NCBI GenBank assembly: GCA_046498185.1
Contig: JAWOBE010000031.1
Coordinates: 1-40,406 of the forward strand
Length of the DNA: 40,406 nt
Direction: 5' to 3'
Source of the DNA: CAYXDR01 sp046498185
GTDB taxonomy: Bacteria > Desulfobacterota > DSM-4660 > Desulfatiglandales > Desulfatiglandaceae
The position numbers and the translations under genes are program-made. This document shows positions 8,214-16,794 of the stretch, in pieces; position 1 is the first letter of the stretch, and every line of letters starts with the position of its first letter. The notes below the pieces were generated by a model that was not told the origin of the DNA, ran no database searches, and saw only the letters and a program-made list of their open reading frames with translations.

Positions 8214-9314
8214 CTACGTGCGGTCCAGCAGACTGCAGTCGGAGGGCGGTACCTGGATTGCGACCTTTTCCCCTCGTCTGATGGGGGTCATCGTCGCGAT
8301 TTTTATCACATGGATCGTTGTGCCGTTTTCAAGCTCCACGAAATAGCTTACTTCCCCACCCATGTAGCTTCTGTCTTTGATGGTTCCGTAGAAAAGGTTG
8401 GCGTTCGGTGAAATTTCGGCGTCAGCTTTTCGAAAAATATCAATCCGCTGTGCCCTGATCACAAGTTCGACCGGCATACCTTCAGAACGATCCCGTGGAT
8501 CCAGAACCCGTACCTCGTTATTGTCGTCGGTTTTGACGATAACGGTGTCTCCTTCACGGCTTTTGACCACCGCATCGAAGAAGTTGGAATGCCCCAAAAA
8601 ATCGGCAACAAAATGATTGACCGGGAAATTGTATACCTCTTCGGGGCTGCCCTGCTGTTGAACGAACCCTTGCTTCATAACGACTATGGAGTCGGACATG
8701 CTGAGGGCTTCCCTCTGGTCGTGGGTTACGAAAATAGTGGTAACCCCCAGCATTTGTTGCAGGTTATCTATTTCCCGGCGCATGTCCTCCCTCAGATTTT
8801 CGTCCAGAGCTGACAGTGGCTCATCCATCAGCAAGACATCCGGCTCGATTACGATTGCACGTGCGAGAGCTATTCGCTGCTGCTGCCCTCCGGAAAGCTG
8901 GGCCGGCATGCGGTTTTCGACTCCAGGAAGGCGAACTATTTCGAGAGCGTCCGTCACCTTTTTTTTAATTTCGTCTTTTGGGACATTTCTGTATTTGAGC
9001 CCGAATGCCACGTTGGCGAAAATGTTTTTGTGAGGAAACAAAGAGTAATTCTGGAATATCATTCCCAGGTTACGTTTATGGATAGGCATATCGTTGATAC
9101 GCCTGCCTTTGATGAATATATCACCTTCTGTCGGGACTTCGAGCCCGGCAATCATTCTTAGGATCGTGGTCTTGCCGCATCCGGAGGGACCGAGAAGCGT
9201 CACGAAGCTTCCCTCTTCAATATCCAGATCCGTTTTTTCGACCGCGAGCACCTTATCAAAGCGTTTTTGAATGCCTCTCAGCCGGACCATCGGGGTGGAA
9301 TCGCCGTTATTCAC
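8214..9314 (-). CDS. potA: Polyamine-type ABC transporter ATP-binding protein
   Basis: Cytoplasmic ATPase of an ABC importer. It carries Walker A GPSGCGKTT, the signature LSGGQQQRIALARA, Walker B LLMDEPLSALD, the switch histidine in FVTHDQ, and a C-terminal TOBE domain (about residues 280-366), as in PotA/FbpC-type ATPases. The start is GTG 9314 with TAAGGAG upstream. It is the last gene of a potB-potC-potD-potA run, separated from potD by ~110 bases. Family resemblance is to spermidine/putrescine importers, but related systems carry other small solutes. Confidence 0.92.
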   Translation of the reverse strand: MNNGDSTPMVRLRGIQKRFDKVLAVEKTDLDIEEGSFVTLLGPSGCGKTTILRMIAGLEVPTEGDIFIKGRRINDMPIHKRNLGMIFQNYSLFPHKNIFANVAFGLKYRNVPKDEIKKKVTDALEIVRLPGVENRMPAQLSGGQQQRIALARAIVIEPDVLLMDEPLSALDENLREDMRREIDNLQQMLGVTTIFVTHDQREALSMSDSIVVMKQGFVQQQGSPEEVYNFPVNHFVADFLGHSNFFDAVVKSREGDTVIVKTDDNNEVRVLDPRDRSEGMPVELVIRAQRIDIFRKADAEISPNANLFYGTIKDRSYMGGEVSYFVELENGTTIHVIKIATMTPIRRGEKVAIQVPPSDCSLLDRT

Positions 9315-9424
9315 TTTGAAATCGGCTCCTTATAATTTGATTTCCTTATATTTTAAATCAATCCATGCCGCGGATAGCGGACGGCGTGGATCCGCCGCCG
9401 CATTCCGCAGCCGCCGAGTCGGAA

Positions 9425-10585
9425 TCAGCGTCCCGCCCTGACCTTGTCCCATTTTTCGGCCCATTCGATCTGATGGCCGTTCCAGTAGGCCGGGTCGGAA
9501 AAGAGGTAGCCTTCAAGTTTGCCGGTCGGGTCGAACCCTGGAAGCTTTTGAACCGATTCGGGCATCGGCACTTTAGTCGGGTCGAGGCTCGACGGATATT
9601 TTTGCCCGTCAGCGACCGCGATCGAACATGCAGGCGCCAGCATGAAGTCGAGCAGTTTATGTGCTACATCCAGGTCCGTCCCCTTCAGCACGAAGATGCA
9701 TTCCTGCCAAGAATAGCAGTTGTAAGGTGAGAGAAAGGCTATCGGATGGCCTTCGGCCTGGAGTGCCGCCACCCGCCCGGACCAGGCAACGGTTGCGTAG
9801 ATTTCCTCGTTTGCAAGCAGGCTCATAAGTTCCGCACCCGAGCCCCAGTATTTCTTTATCATCTTGCGTTGTTCCCTGAGGGCATCCCACACCGCATCTA
9901 TGTCTTCTATTTTGTTCGGATGCTGGCCCGTGTGAAGTGCCCCGTACCAGATGTTGGTCCGCCAGTCGGTCCAACTTCCTAGCCTTCCTTCCAGTTCTTT
10001 ATCCCAGAGTAGGGAGGCTCCGAGCTTTTCGGCCCTGTCTTTTGAAATATATTTCGTGTTATATGCGATGCCTGTTTGACCGAAATCGTAAGGCACGGCG
10101 GAGAGTGTGCCTTTGGTTATCGCCTTGTAAGGCTCCATCATCGCCTTCATAACATTTTTGAGGTTGGGGATTTTGTCTTCATCCAGCACCGTGTCGTAGC
10201 CCAGGTCCACGTATCTTGCGTAGTCGAAGACACCGCTCAAATGGGCCAGGTTGAATTCCCCTCCAGGTGGAAAGGATGCCTTCACCCTGGTAAGATAGGT
10301 GTCCATGTCACCGAATTCACCGTCTATCACCCGGATGCCCGTTGCTTCTGTAAACGGTTTGAAGGCATGTTCCCTGAACGCCTCTGATACGACGCCGCCC
10401 CATCCGTCGAAGCGGATCGATTTGGCGGCGAAAGCCGGGCGCACCAGCGATCCGAACGGACCTCCCACAAGGCCTGCGGCGGCCCCTGCGAGAGAGAGGT
10501 ATTTAATGAAGTCGCGGCGACTCACTTTGCCGTCCAAATATTTGCCGTACTCATCATCCAGCCTGTTTCGAGAGATTTTTTCCAT
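9425..10585 (-). CDS. potD: Polyamine-type ABC transporter substrate-binding protein with Tat signal
   Basis: Periplasmic solute-binding protein of the PotD/PotF kind, 386 residues. The N-terminus has a twin-arginine signal: the motif SRRDFIKYLSLAG (about residues 22-34) and a hydrophobic stretch ending near PAFA (about residue 53). Export is therefore predicted through Tat in folded form. Family-typical segments are VPYDFGQTGIAYNT and the domain around NEEIYATVAWSGR. The ATG start has GAAAGGAG upstream. Encoded between the permease genes and potA. The ligand cannot be read from the sequence; a divergent proline racemase gene hints at an amino-acid-derived compound, which is inference. Confidence 0.88.
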   Translation of the reverse strand: MEKISRNRLDDEYGKYLDGKVSRRDFIKYLSLAGAAAGLVGGPFGSLVRPAFAAKSIRFDGWGGVVSEAFREHAFKPFTEATGIRVIDGEFGDMDTYLTRVKASFPPGGEFNLAHLSGVFDYARYVDLGYDTVLDEDKIPNLKNVMKAMMEPYKAITKGTLSAVPYDFGQTGIAYNTKYISKDRAEKLGASLLWDKELEGRLGSWTDWRTNIWYGALHTGQHPNKIEDIDAVWDALREQRKMIKKYWGSGAELMSLLANEEIYATVAWSGRVAALQAEGHPIAFLSPYNCYSWQECIFVLKGTDLDVAHKLLDFMLAPACSIAVADGQKYPSSLDPTKVPMPESVQKLPGFDPTGKLEGYLFSDPAYWNGHQIEWAEKWDKVRAGR

Positions 10586-10635
10586 CTGTTTTCTCCTTTC
10601 ATCAAGGTTATTGATGGTTAATAACGATGCGGCTG

Positions 10636-11424
10636 CTACGACCTGGACAACTTCCGTACCATATAAGCCGCGAGCAACGGCGTGGCGATCGTCATGATTA
10701 TCATTACGGTTCCGAGTGCATTAATTTCCGGACTGACCGAAGTTCTCAGCATGCCGAAAATTTTGACAGGAACGGTTTGGTTTTGGGCTGTAGCCCAGAA
10801 AAGCGTTGCGGTGATATCGTCGAAGGAAATCGTGAACGAGAACAGCATGCCGGCCATAATCGCAGGCAGGAGAAGCGGCAGGGTGATTTCCTTAAACGTG
10901 TGAAAAGGGCTGGCGCCGAGAGTTTGTGCGGCCTCTTCGTATTCTTCTTTTATTCCTACGAGCCTTGCCTGAACGATCAATAATACATAAGGCAATGTCA
11001 GGACCACATGCCCGATCAACAAGAGGATGAAGCTCTTGGGCTGCTGCAGCCAGCGGATGAACAGGAGCAGCGCAACCCCGAGTATTACCTCCGGGATCAT
11101 TATCGGGGAAAGAAGCAGGGTGTTGAGCGTATTTTTGCCCGGGAAATCATAGCGTACGAACGCCATCGCTGCCAAAATTCCTATCGAGGTTGAAAAAATG
11201 GCCGTAAGTGAACCCAAGATCAGCGAGTTTTTGAAAGCGTAAAGAATGGATTCATTTTGAGCAAGCTTCACGAACCATCTTAAACTGAAGCCTTCCATTG
11301 GGAAGCATCCAAACTGCTCCGGGTTGAAGGATAGAACGATCACCACGGCTATCGGCGCGAACATGAAGACATAAATCAGGATCGTGTAGGCTCGAATCAG
11401 TGACCAACCGGTTATTTTCGCCAT
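10636..11424 (-). CDS. potC: Polyamine-type ABC transporter permease (PotC-like)
   Basis: Inner-membrane permease with about six transmembrane helices. The cytoplasmic EAA loop EEAAQTLGASPFHTFKEI is the docking site for the ATPase. The ATG at 11424 lies ten bases after the potB stop and follows GAGGG, so it is preferred to the upstream TTG at 11430. It pairs with PotB to form the translocation channel. potD follows after 50 bases. Confidence 0.9.
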   Translation of the reverse strand: MAKITGWSLIRAYTILIYVFMFAPIAVVIVLSFNPEQFGCFPMEGFSLRWFVKLAQNESILYAFKNSLILGSLTAIFSTSIGILAAMAFVRYDFPGKNTLNTLLLSPIMIPEVILGVALLLFIRWLQQPKSFILLLIGHVVLTLPYVLLIVQARLVGIKEEYEEAAQTLGASPFHTFKEITLPLLLPAIMAGMLFSFTISFDDITATLFWATAQNQTVPVKIFGMLRTSVSPEINALGTVMIIMTIATPLLAAYMVRKLSRS

Positions 11425-11434
11425 TGTCAATCCC

Positions 11435-12295
11435 TCACTGCAGGCTCTTGAATATCTGGTTTATCCCCAGATACCGGTTATAAGTCCATACAATGATGAC
11501 CAGAAGGCTCAACAGGATAACACTGATCGACGAACCGAAAGGCCAGTCCAGCGTGCCTATCACGCGGTTAAAAATCAGATTTGCAATCATTTCGTTGCCT
11601 GGTCCTCCAAGAATCATCGGGGGCAGATAGGTTCCGGCCGTCAAAACGAAAACAAGCAAAGATCCGGCGCTGACACCGGGAAGGCTCAGAGGCAGCGTCA
11701 CCTCCCTGAAAGCTTGCCATTCGGTGCAGCCCATGCTCCTGGCGGCTTCGACAAGGCTTTTGTCGATGCCTTCAAGGCTCACATAAATGTTCAAGATCAT
11801 GAACGGCAGAAGGTACTGGATCAAACCCATCAATACCGAACCTTCATTATACAGCATGCCCAAAGGCTCCGAGAGAATTCCGGCTTCCAGCAGAAGATAG
11901 TTGATCAGACCGGTATCCCCCAGAATGTTAATCCAGCTCATCGTTCTGATAATGAAACTTATCCAGAACGGAAGCATTATGAGTAGAAGGAGCAGCGATT
12001 TAAACTTTGTTGTGCTTCGATAGAAAAAGTAAGCGGGGATATAACCCATTACAAGGCAAAGCAAAACGGTTTCCAGCGACACCCTGATGGTTCGGATCAG
12101 TATCGAAGGATAGAAAAAATCCTCAAAAAATTTGGCGTAATTGCCAAATTGAAAAGCAGGGATATCGGCGCCTGTCGGCGCTCGTAGCCAAAAACTGTAA
12201 ACCACGATAAAACAAACCGGAATGACCAGCAGGAAAAAGACCGTACTAAGTGCCGGTCCGAGCAGTGCCCAGGGCTTCCATGATTGATTCTTCAT
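11435..12295 (-). CDS. potB: Polyamine-type ABC transporter permease (PotB-like)
   Basis: First gene of the importer operon. The protein has 286 residues, a signal-anchor-like first helix (residues ~10-32) and about five more membrane helices. The EAA loop reads VEAARSMGCTEWQAFREV. It is the heteromeric partner of PotC. A plausible promoter lies 70-100 bases upstream (12366-12394). Gene order (both permeases first, then binding protein, then ATPase) differs from the E. coli potABCD order. Confidence 0.9.
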   Translation of the reverse strand: MKNQSWKPWALLGPALSTVFFLLVIPVCFIVVYSFWLRAPTGADIPAFQFGNYAKFFEDFFYPSILIRTIRVSLETVLLCLVMGYIPAYFFYRSTTKFKSLLLLLIMLPFWISFIIRTMSWINILGDTGLINYLLLEAGILSEPLGMLYNEGSVLMGLIQYLLPFMILNIYVSLEGIDKSLVEAARSMGCTEWQAFREVTLPLSLPGVSAGSLLVFVLTAGTYLPPMILGGPGNEMIANLIFNRVIGTLDWPFGSSISVILLSLLVIIVWTYNRYLGINQIFKSLQ

Positions 12296-12365
12296 CTGAG
12301 TTCTTATAAAGGATTATCGGGAAAAGTTTCGTTTACTGCGAATTCAAGAACTGACATAATCAGAA

Positions 12366-12394
12366 AAGATATTAAAACCAGCAGAAAGAGTCAA
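12366..12394 (-). promoter_or_regulatory. Predicted sigma70 promoter for the pot operon
   Basis: On the minus strand TTGACT (12389-12394) is separated by 17 bases from TATCTT (12366-12371), 70-100 bases upstream of potB. Matches are 5 of 6 and 4 of 6 to consensus. It lies in the 233-base divergent spacer between potB and the racemase gene. No convincing partner promoter for the racemase was found. Confidence 0.45.
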
Positions 12395-12528
12395 GGAAAA
12401 ATCCTTAATCCCCGGCACTTCTCATTCTGCCCATGTATGCGCCATGGGATTGCAGTGCCGCCGTAACGAGGTTATTAGGTCGGGTTCAACGTTAAACGAT
12501 TTCGGATCTATATTTATGGAGGTAAGTG

Positions 12529-13569
12529 ATGTCTTTATTCAACACCCAGAAATTCCTTGAAATTCCAAACCAGATTGTAACCCTTGATTACCATGTCGGG
12601 GGTGAACCCATACGCTTGGTGGTCGACGGCCTGCCGGAAATCCCGGGCGCGACGATCAACGATAAACGGATTTATATTCGTGAAAATCTTGATTTTGTGC
12701 GGCTGCTGTTGACCCGGGAGCCAAGAGGGCACCGCGACATGTTCGCCGGGATCATAACCCATCCTGTCAACGAGGGAAGCGGATTCGGGATCGTTTTTAT
12801 GGATGCTCTCCGGTATCCGTATATGTGCGGCCATGGAGTGATCGGGGCGGTGACAGCTTTCATCGAAAGCGGTAGCGTCGAAATCCAGGGTCGCGAAATG
12901 GACTTGATCGTAGATTCCCCATCGGGTCCGGTGTCTGCAGCGGCGATAATTGCAGAGGACAATCCCGGCAGGGTCGAGTCGGTGGCGATACGGATGGAAT
13001 CGGCCTTCGTGTTTCAATCTGATTGTTCTTTGAAAGTGGACGGGCTGGGTACACTGAAGGTGGATATCTGTTTTGCGGGTGGGTTTTTCGTGATGGTATC
13101 GGTGGATGAACTCGGCATGAGCCTGTCGGCCGCCGATTCTGGAAAACTTGCGGAGATAGGTATGACGGTGATAGAGGCTGCAAACAGGAATTTTCAAGTG
13201 AGGCATCCTGTCCGCACATACATCGACACCATAGATGTGGCGGAGTTTTATGACTTGAGCGATTCATCCTTGGGTCAGGGCAAAAATTTCGTCGTACTGG
13301 GTGAGGGCCATGTGGACAGATCCCCTTGCGGCACCGGTACATCAGCGAAAATGGCCCTTTTGCATCGGCGGGGTCTCCTGAGGGCAGGAGAACGTTTTCT
13401 CAACGAAGGCCTTCTGGGAACGAAATTCGAGGGCCGCATTGCAGCTGAGTCGTTTATCGGAGATTTACCGGTGATAGTGCCCGAAATCCGAGGATCCGCC
13501 CATGCGACCGGTTTGCATCGTTTCATAACCAAGATTGATGATCCACTGCCGGAAGGGTTTTTGATATGA
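12529..13569 (+). CDS. Proline racemase / 4-hydroxyproline epimerase family protein
   Basis: PLP-independent cofactor-free epimerase family, which inverts the alpha-carbon of proline or hydroxyproline using two cysteines. Both are present: Cys100 in YMCGHGVIG and Cys267 in DRSPCGTGTSAKM. The family member trans-3-hydroxy-L-proline dehydratase has a threonine at the second site, so a racemase or epimerase is favoured. Length 346 residues is normal. ATG 12529 follows GGAGG by six bases; the GTG at 12526 is less well placed. It is transcribed away from the pot operon, across a 233-base spacer, suggesting uptake and catabolism of a proline-type compound, which is inference. A terminator follows at 13703-13758. 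Confidence 0.88.
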   Translation: MSLFNTQKFLEIPNQIVTLDYHVGGEPIRLVVDGLPEIPGATINDKRIYIRENLDFVRLLLTREPRGHRDMFAGIITHPVNEGSGFGIVFMDALRYPYMCGHGVIGAVTAFIESGSVEIQGREMDLIVDSPSGPVSAAAIIAEDNPGRVESVAIRMESAFVFQSDCSLKVDGLGTLKVDICFAGGFFVMVSVDELGMSLSAADSGKLAEIGMTVIEAANRNFQVRHPVRTYIDTIDVAEFYDLSDSSLGQGKNFVVLGEGHVDRSPCGTGTSAKMALLHRRGLLRAGERFLNEGLLGTKFEGRIAAESFIGDLPVIVPEIRGSAHATGLHRFITKIDDPLPEGFLI

Positions 13570-13596
13570 ATTCGTAATTCAGGAAGTGTTTTTTCC

Positions 13597-13625
13597 TTGA
13601 CATTCCGATCTCGATCATTAAAAAT
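13597..13625 (+). promoter_or_regulatory. Possible promoter in the spacer after the racemase gene
   Basis: A perfect TTGACA at 13597-13602 is followed after 17 bases by an A-rich, imperfect -10 (AAAAAT, 13620-13625). It points into a 70-base stretch that ends in the terminator at 13703-13758, before any gene. The transcript could be a short non-coding RNA or nothing; the -10 box is weak. Confidence 0.25.
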
Positions 13626-13702
13626 AATCAGTTGAAAAATTTCCGGAAACTTGCAGAGACGCGGCGTATGATGTGCTGCGTTTTATTTCTGCTACGCCGG
13701 TG

Positions 13703-13758
13703 GCCGGAACAAACCAAAGCGCGTTTTTGGTGTATGATTTCGGTTTCCGGCTTTTTTT
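13703..13758 (+). terminator. Rho-independent terminator, long-loop form
   Basis: GCCGGAA (13703-13709) pairs with TTCCGGC (13745-13751), directly followed by seven T (13752-13758). The intervening loop can form its own small hairpin (CCAAA with TTTGG at about 13714-13730). It ends transcription from the racemase gene, or from the putative promoter at 13597. Confidence 0.5.
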
Positions 13759-13825
13759 GAAACTTTAAATAAATTGATTTTATCTTTTTTAACAATTTTT
13801 AATTAAAAGAAAGGTTGTGATTCCA

Positions 13826-14104
13826 ATGATTTGTGAAACGATTAAAAAGGGATATGAATGTGCTTTTATGACAAAAAAAGGGTGCCAGTACAATGGAGGT
13901 GCCTGTAAACCTATTATAGACAAATGCGAAGGTTGCCAGAAAGCTGTAGCCTTTCCCACCGGAGTATATTGCATAGCTTTTCCGGACCCAGCCGCAAAAT
14001 GGCGTTTCGGAACCTGCAACATGGCCACTCATGTGAAAGCCGAAGCCAAGAAGGGCACTGCAAAGACCAACCCGTTGAAAGCATCCAAGAGAGCTTCCAG
14101 GTAG
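13826..14104 (+). CDS. PxxKW family small cysteine-rich protein
   Basis: A 92-residue protein with eight cysteines at 3, 12, 20, 27, 34, 37, 49 and 64. It includes a CxxC pair (CEGC, 34-37) and the sequence FPDPAAKW, whose PAAKW (55-59) matches the family name PxxKW. The family is known mainly from Desulfobacterota and has no established function; the cysteine pattern suggests metal or Fe-S binding. The C-terminus is a lysine-rich tail (KKGTAKTNPLKASKRA). ATG 13826 is used with AAAGG about eleven bases upstream; GTG 13817 is the alternative. Convergent with tlyA, eight bases apart. Confidence 0.8.
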   Translation: MICETIKKGYECAFMTKKGCQYNGGACKPIIDKCEGCQKAVAFPTGVYCIAFPDPAAKWRFGTCNMATHVKAEAKKGTAKTNPLKASKRASR

Positions 14105-14112
14105 TATTCGGT

Positions 14113-14868
14113 TCAAGGGCTGCCGCGGTTCATGCAACAGAGAAATTCACGGTTTCCTTTGGGCCCGTTTATCGGCGAAGGGATGGTCCCCTTTACGCTC
14201 CAACCTTCGCTTGCAAAAAAATTTTCAAGGGATTCGATTATTTTTGCGTGAATCGCCTGGTCTCTTACTACACCGCCTTTTCCGACATTTCCTTTGCCGG
14301 CCTCGAACTGGGGTTTTATAAGGCAGATCATGAAAGAATTTTCAGCCAGGATTTCGGATACAGGGGGAACGATCAGCTTCAGGGATATGAAGGATACATC
14401 GACTACCGCTCCGTCGGGCGGCGTCAGAAATCCCTCAGGTTTAAGGAAACGGGCGTTGGTCCTTTCCATTACCATTATGCGGGGGTCCTGGCGGAGTTTC
14501 CAGTCCAGCTGACCATAGCCTACATCCACCGCGACCACGCTCCGGGCACCGTGCTGGAGAAGGCAATCGGTGAATCCTCCGGTGGAAGCTCCGATGTCCA
14601 TCACATTTTTTCCTGCCACTGAAAGGTCAAAATAATCAAGGGCAGAGGCCAATTTTACTCCGCCCCTGCTCACATATGAATGTTCAGGGGTATCCACTGC
14701 GAGTTCAAATGAATCAGGTACCATGATCCCTGGTTTCTCAAGGCGCCGGTTTTTCGTTTTGACAAGACCTGCCATAATCATTGCCTTCGCCTTTTGCCTG
14801 CTTGAGGCCAAACCACGGTCGACGAGGAGCTGATCCAGCCGGAGCTTTTTGGGAGAGGTTTCGGTCAT
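14113..14868 (-). CDS. tlyA: TlyA family rRNA 2'-O-methyltransferase (annotated hemolysin in some species)
   Basis: An N-terminal S4 RNA-binding domain (LRLDQLLVDRGLASSRQKA, about residues 9-27) is followed by an FtsJ/RrmJ-like methyltransferase domain. The SAM-binding motif is MDIGASTGGFTDCLL. In characterised relatives TlyA methylates ribose in 16S and 23S rRNA. Length 251 residues is normal for the short form. It is the last gene of the xseB-ispA-dxs-tlyA run, 15 bases after dxs, the classical order in many bacteria. The start ATG 14868 has only a weak ribosome binding site. Confidence 0.9.
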   Translation of the reverse strand: MTETSPKKLRLDQLLVDRGLASSRQKAKAMIMAGLVKTKNRRLEKPGIMVPDSFELAVDTPEHSYVSRGGVKLASALDYFDLSVAGKNVMDIGASTGGFTDCLLQHGARSVVAVDVGYGQLDWKLRQDPRIMVMERTNARFLKPEGFLTPPDGAVVDVSFISLKLIVPPVSEILAENSFMICLIKPQFEAGKGNVGKGGVVRDQAIHAKIIESLENFFASEGWSVKGTIPSPINGPKGNREFLCCMNRGSP

Positions 14869-14883
14869 TGCAGGGTGTTTTTT

Positions 14884-16794
14884 CTACCTTGATTCCCGAC
14901 AGAAATCGAGTGCGACGGAGGTGATTCCCTCGGTGTCGAGGCCGCATTCCTTTCTCAGCTCTGCAGGTGATCCATGATCGACAAAGGCGTCGGGCAGCCC
15001 CAGTCTCCTGACCGGTACGCCGTTGCGGCCACGGTCGTTCAAGAGCTCGATCACGGCGGCTCCAAATCCTCCAGGAAGGGCACCCTCTTCTACGACAAGC
15101 ACTTTTGAAGCACCCGCCAGGATATCAGGTAGGTTCGGGTCCAACGGTTTGACGAACCTCGCGTTTATGACGCCCACAGAAAGTCCTCTGGATTCCAGGG
15201 CTTCGGCGGCTGCTGTCGAAGAATATACCATGTTGCCGACAGCCAGAATTATAAGGTCCGTTCCGGTCTTTAAAACCTCGACTTCACCTATAGGTATCAG
15301 CCGATAATCGGATTCAAGCGGCACGCCGACTGCTTTGCCCCTGGGATACCGGATCGCGATCGGGCCGGGGTGATGGATCGCCGTATACAGCATGTTTCTC
15401 AGGTCGTTTTCATCCTTCGGGGCCATTATCGCCATGTTCGGCAGACATCGGAGGTAGTTCATATCAAAGGCCCCGTGATGTGTAGGCCCGTCTTTTCCAA
15501 CAAGTCCTGCACGATCGATCGCGAATACGACCGGCAGATTAGGAAGACACACGTCATGAATAACCTGGTCGTAGGCGCGCTGAAGGAAGGTGGAGTAAAT
15601 GGCGACCACCGGCTTGAAGCCTTCGGTCGCAAGGCCAGCTGCGAAAGTAACAGCATGTTGTTCCGCTATACCGACGTCGAGAAAACGCTCGGGAAATTTT
15701 GCGGCGAAATCAGAAAGCCCTGTTCCTTCTTCCATGGCGGCCGTTATAGCAAGAAGCTCCGGGTTGCTGGCTCCGAGCTCTGCCATTGTCAGACCGAATA
15801 CCTTCGTATAGGAGGGGGGCTTCGGGTTCTGCTGGGTTAAACCTTCGACAGTTGTGGTTTGCGGTGCCGCGGCAGGAGATATTTGAAATGCTCCCACTCC
15901 GTGGTAGTGTGCCGGATCTTTCTCGGCGGGTTCAAAACCTTTCCCTTTGGTTGTGAGTACATGGAGCAACACCGGGCATTTCAAGTGTGATATGTGCTGG
16001 AATGCATCGATCAATTGGTCCAGGCGGTGGCCGTTGATCGGGCCGACATACCGAAATTTGAAAGCTTCAAAAAGCATACCCGGCGTGAAGAAAGACACAA
16101 GGGAGTCCTCGCTTTTTTGAACCAGGTTCATGATGTTTTCGCCGACACCCGGAAGCGAACGCATGAAGTTCTCCATGTCACTTTTGAGACTCACAAAGCG
16201 CCTGCCGCTCATCTTTTTACTGAGAAAACTTGAGATCGCCCCCACGTTTCTGGAGATCGACATGGCATTGTCATTCAAGACAACAATCAAGTCTTTCTGG
16301 GTGTGGCCCACCTGGTTGAGCGCTTCGTAGGCCATGCCGGCGGTCATCGATCCGTCCCCTATCACCGATATGACTTTTGAGTCGTTGCCTTTGAGAGCGA
16401 GAGCCGTGGCAATCCCGAGCCCGGCGGATATCGATGTGCTGCTGTGCCCGGTATCAAAGGTATCATAAGGGCTCTCTATGCGTTTGGGAAATCCGCTGAT
16501 GCCCCCGTGGGTTCTCAGAGTGGCGAAGCGATCCCTCCTTCCGGTGATGAGCTTATGAGTATAGGCCTGGTGCCCCACGTCCCAGATTATTTTATCGGCC
16601 GGTGCATGAAAAACGTAATGTATCGCAAGAGTCAGTTCAACGACACCCAGGCTGGGGGCCAGATGGCCTCCGGTTTTAGATACCACGTCGATTATTTTTT
16701 CCCGGATTTCCCTGGCCAGCTGTTCCAGCTCTTCAAGGCTCAATTCTTTTAGATCGTCCGGGCGGTCGATGGTTTCGAGGATCGTTGTACTCAT
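14884..16794 (-). CDS. dxs: 1-deoxy-D-xylulose-5-phosphate synthase
   Basis: Thiamine-diphosphate enzyme that condenses pyruvate and glyceraldehyde 3-phosphate in the first step of the MEP isoprenoid pathway. The ThDP motif GDGSMTAGMAYEALN continues to the Asn in VVLNDNAMSIS. The transketolase-type catalytic Glu lies in DVGIAEQHAVTFAAGLA, and the pyrimidine-domain segment is IDRAGLVGKDGPTHHG. Length 636 is normal. ATG 16794 overlaps the ispA stop by four bases, with GAAAGGAA just upstream. Its product feeds the isoprenyl chain made by the preceding gene product. Confidence 0.97.
   Translation of the reverse strand: MSTTILETIDRPDDLKELSLEELEQLAREIREKIIDVVSKTGGHLAPSLGVVELTLAIHYVFHAPADKIIWDVGHQAYTHKLITGRRDRFATLRTHGGISGFPKRIESPYDTFDTGHSSTSISAGLGIATALALKGNDSKVISVIGDGSMTAGMAYEALNQVGHTQKDLIVVLNDNAMSISRNVGAISSFLSKKMSGRRFVSLKSDMENFMRSLPGVGENIMNLVQKSEDSLVSFFTPGMLFEAFKFRYVGPINGHRLDQLIDAFQHISHLKCPVLLHVLTTKGKGFEPAEKDPAHYHGVGAFQISPAAAPQTTTVEGLTQQNPKPPSYTKVFGLTMAELGASNPELLAITAAMEEGTGLSDFAAKFPERFLDVGIAEQHAVTFAAGLATEGFKPVVAIYSTFLQRAYDQVIHDVCLPNLPVVFAIDRAGLVGKDGPTHHGAFDMNYLRCLPNMAIMAPKDENDLRNMLYTAIHHPGPIAIRYPRGKAVGVPLESDYRLIPIGEVEVLKTGTDLIILAVGNMVYSSTAAAEALESRGLSVGVINARFVKPLDPNLPDILAGASKVLVVEEGALPGGFGAAVIELLNDRGRNGVPVRRLGLPDAFVDHGSPAELRKECGLDTEGITSVALDFCRESR

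Noticed and set aside
12529..13569. trans-3-hydroxy-L-proline dehydratase call for the racemase family gene
   Set aside because: That enzyme has Thr at the second catalytic position; here Cys267 is present, so racemase or epimerase is favoured.
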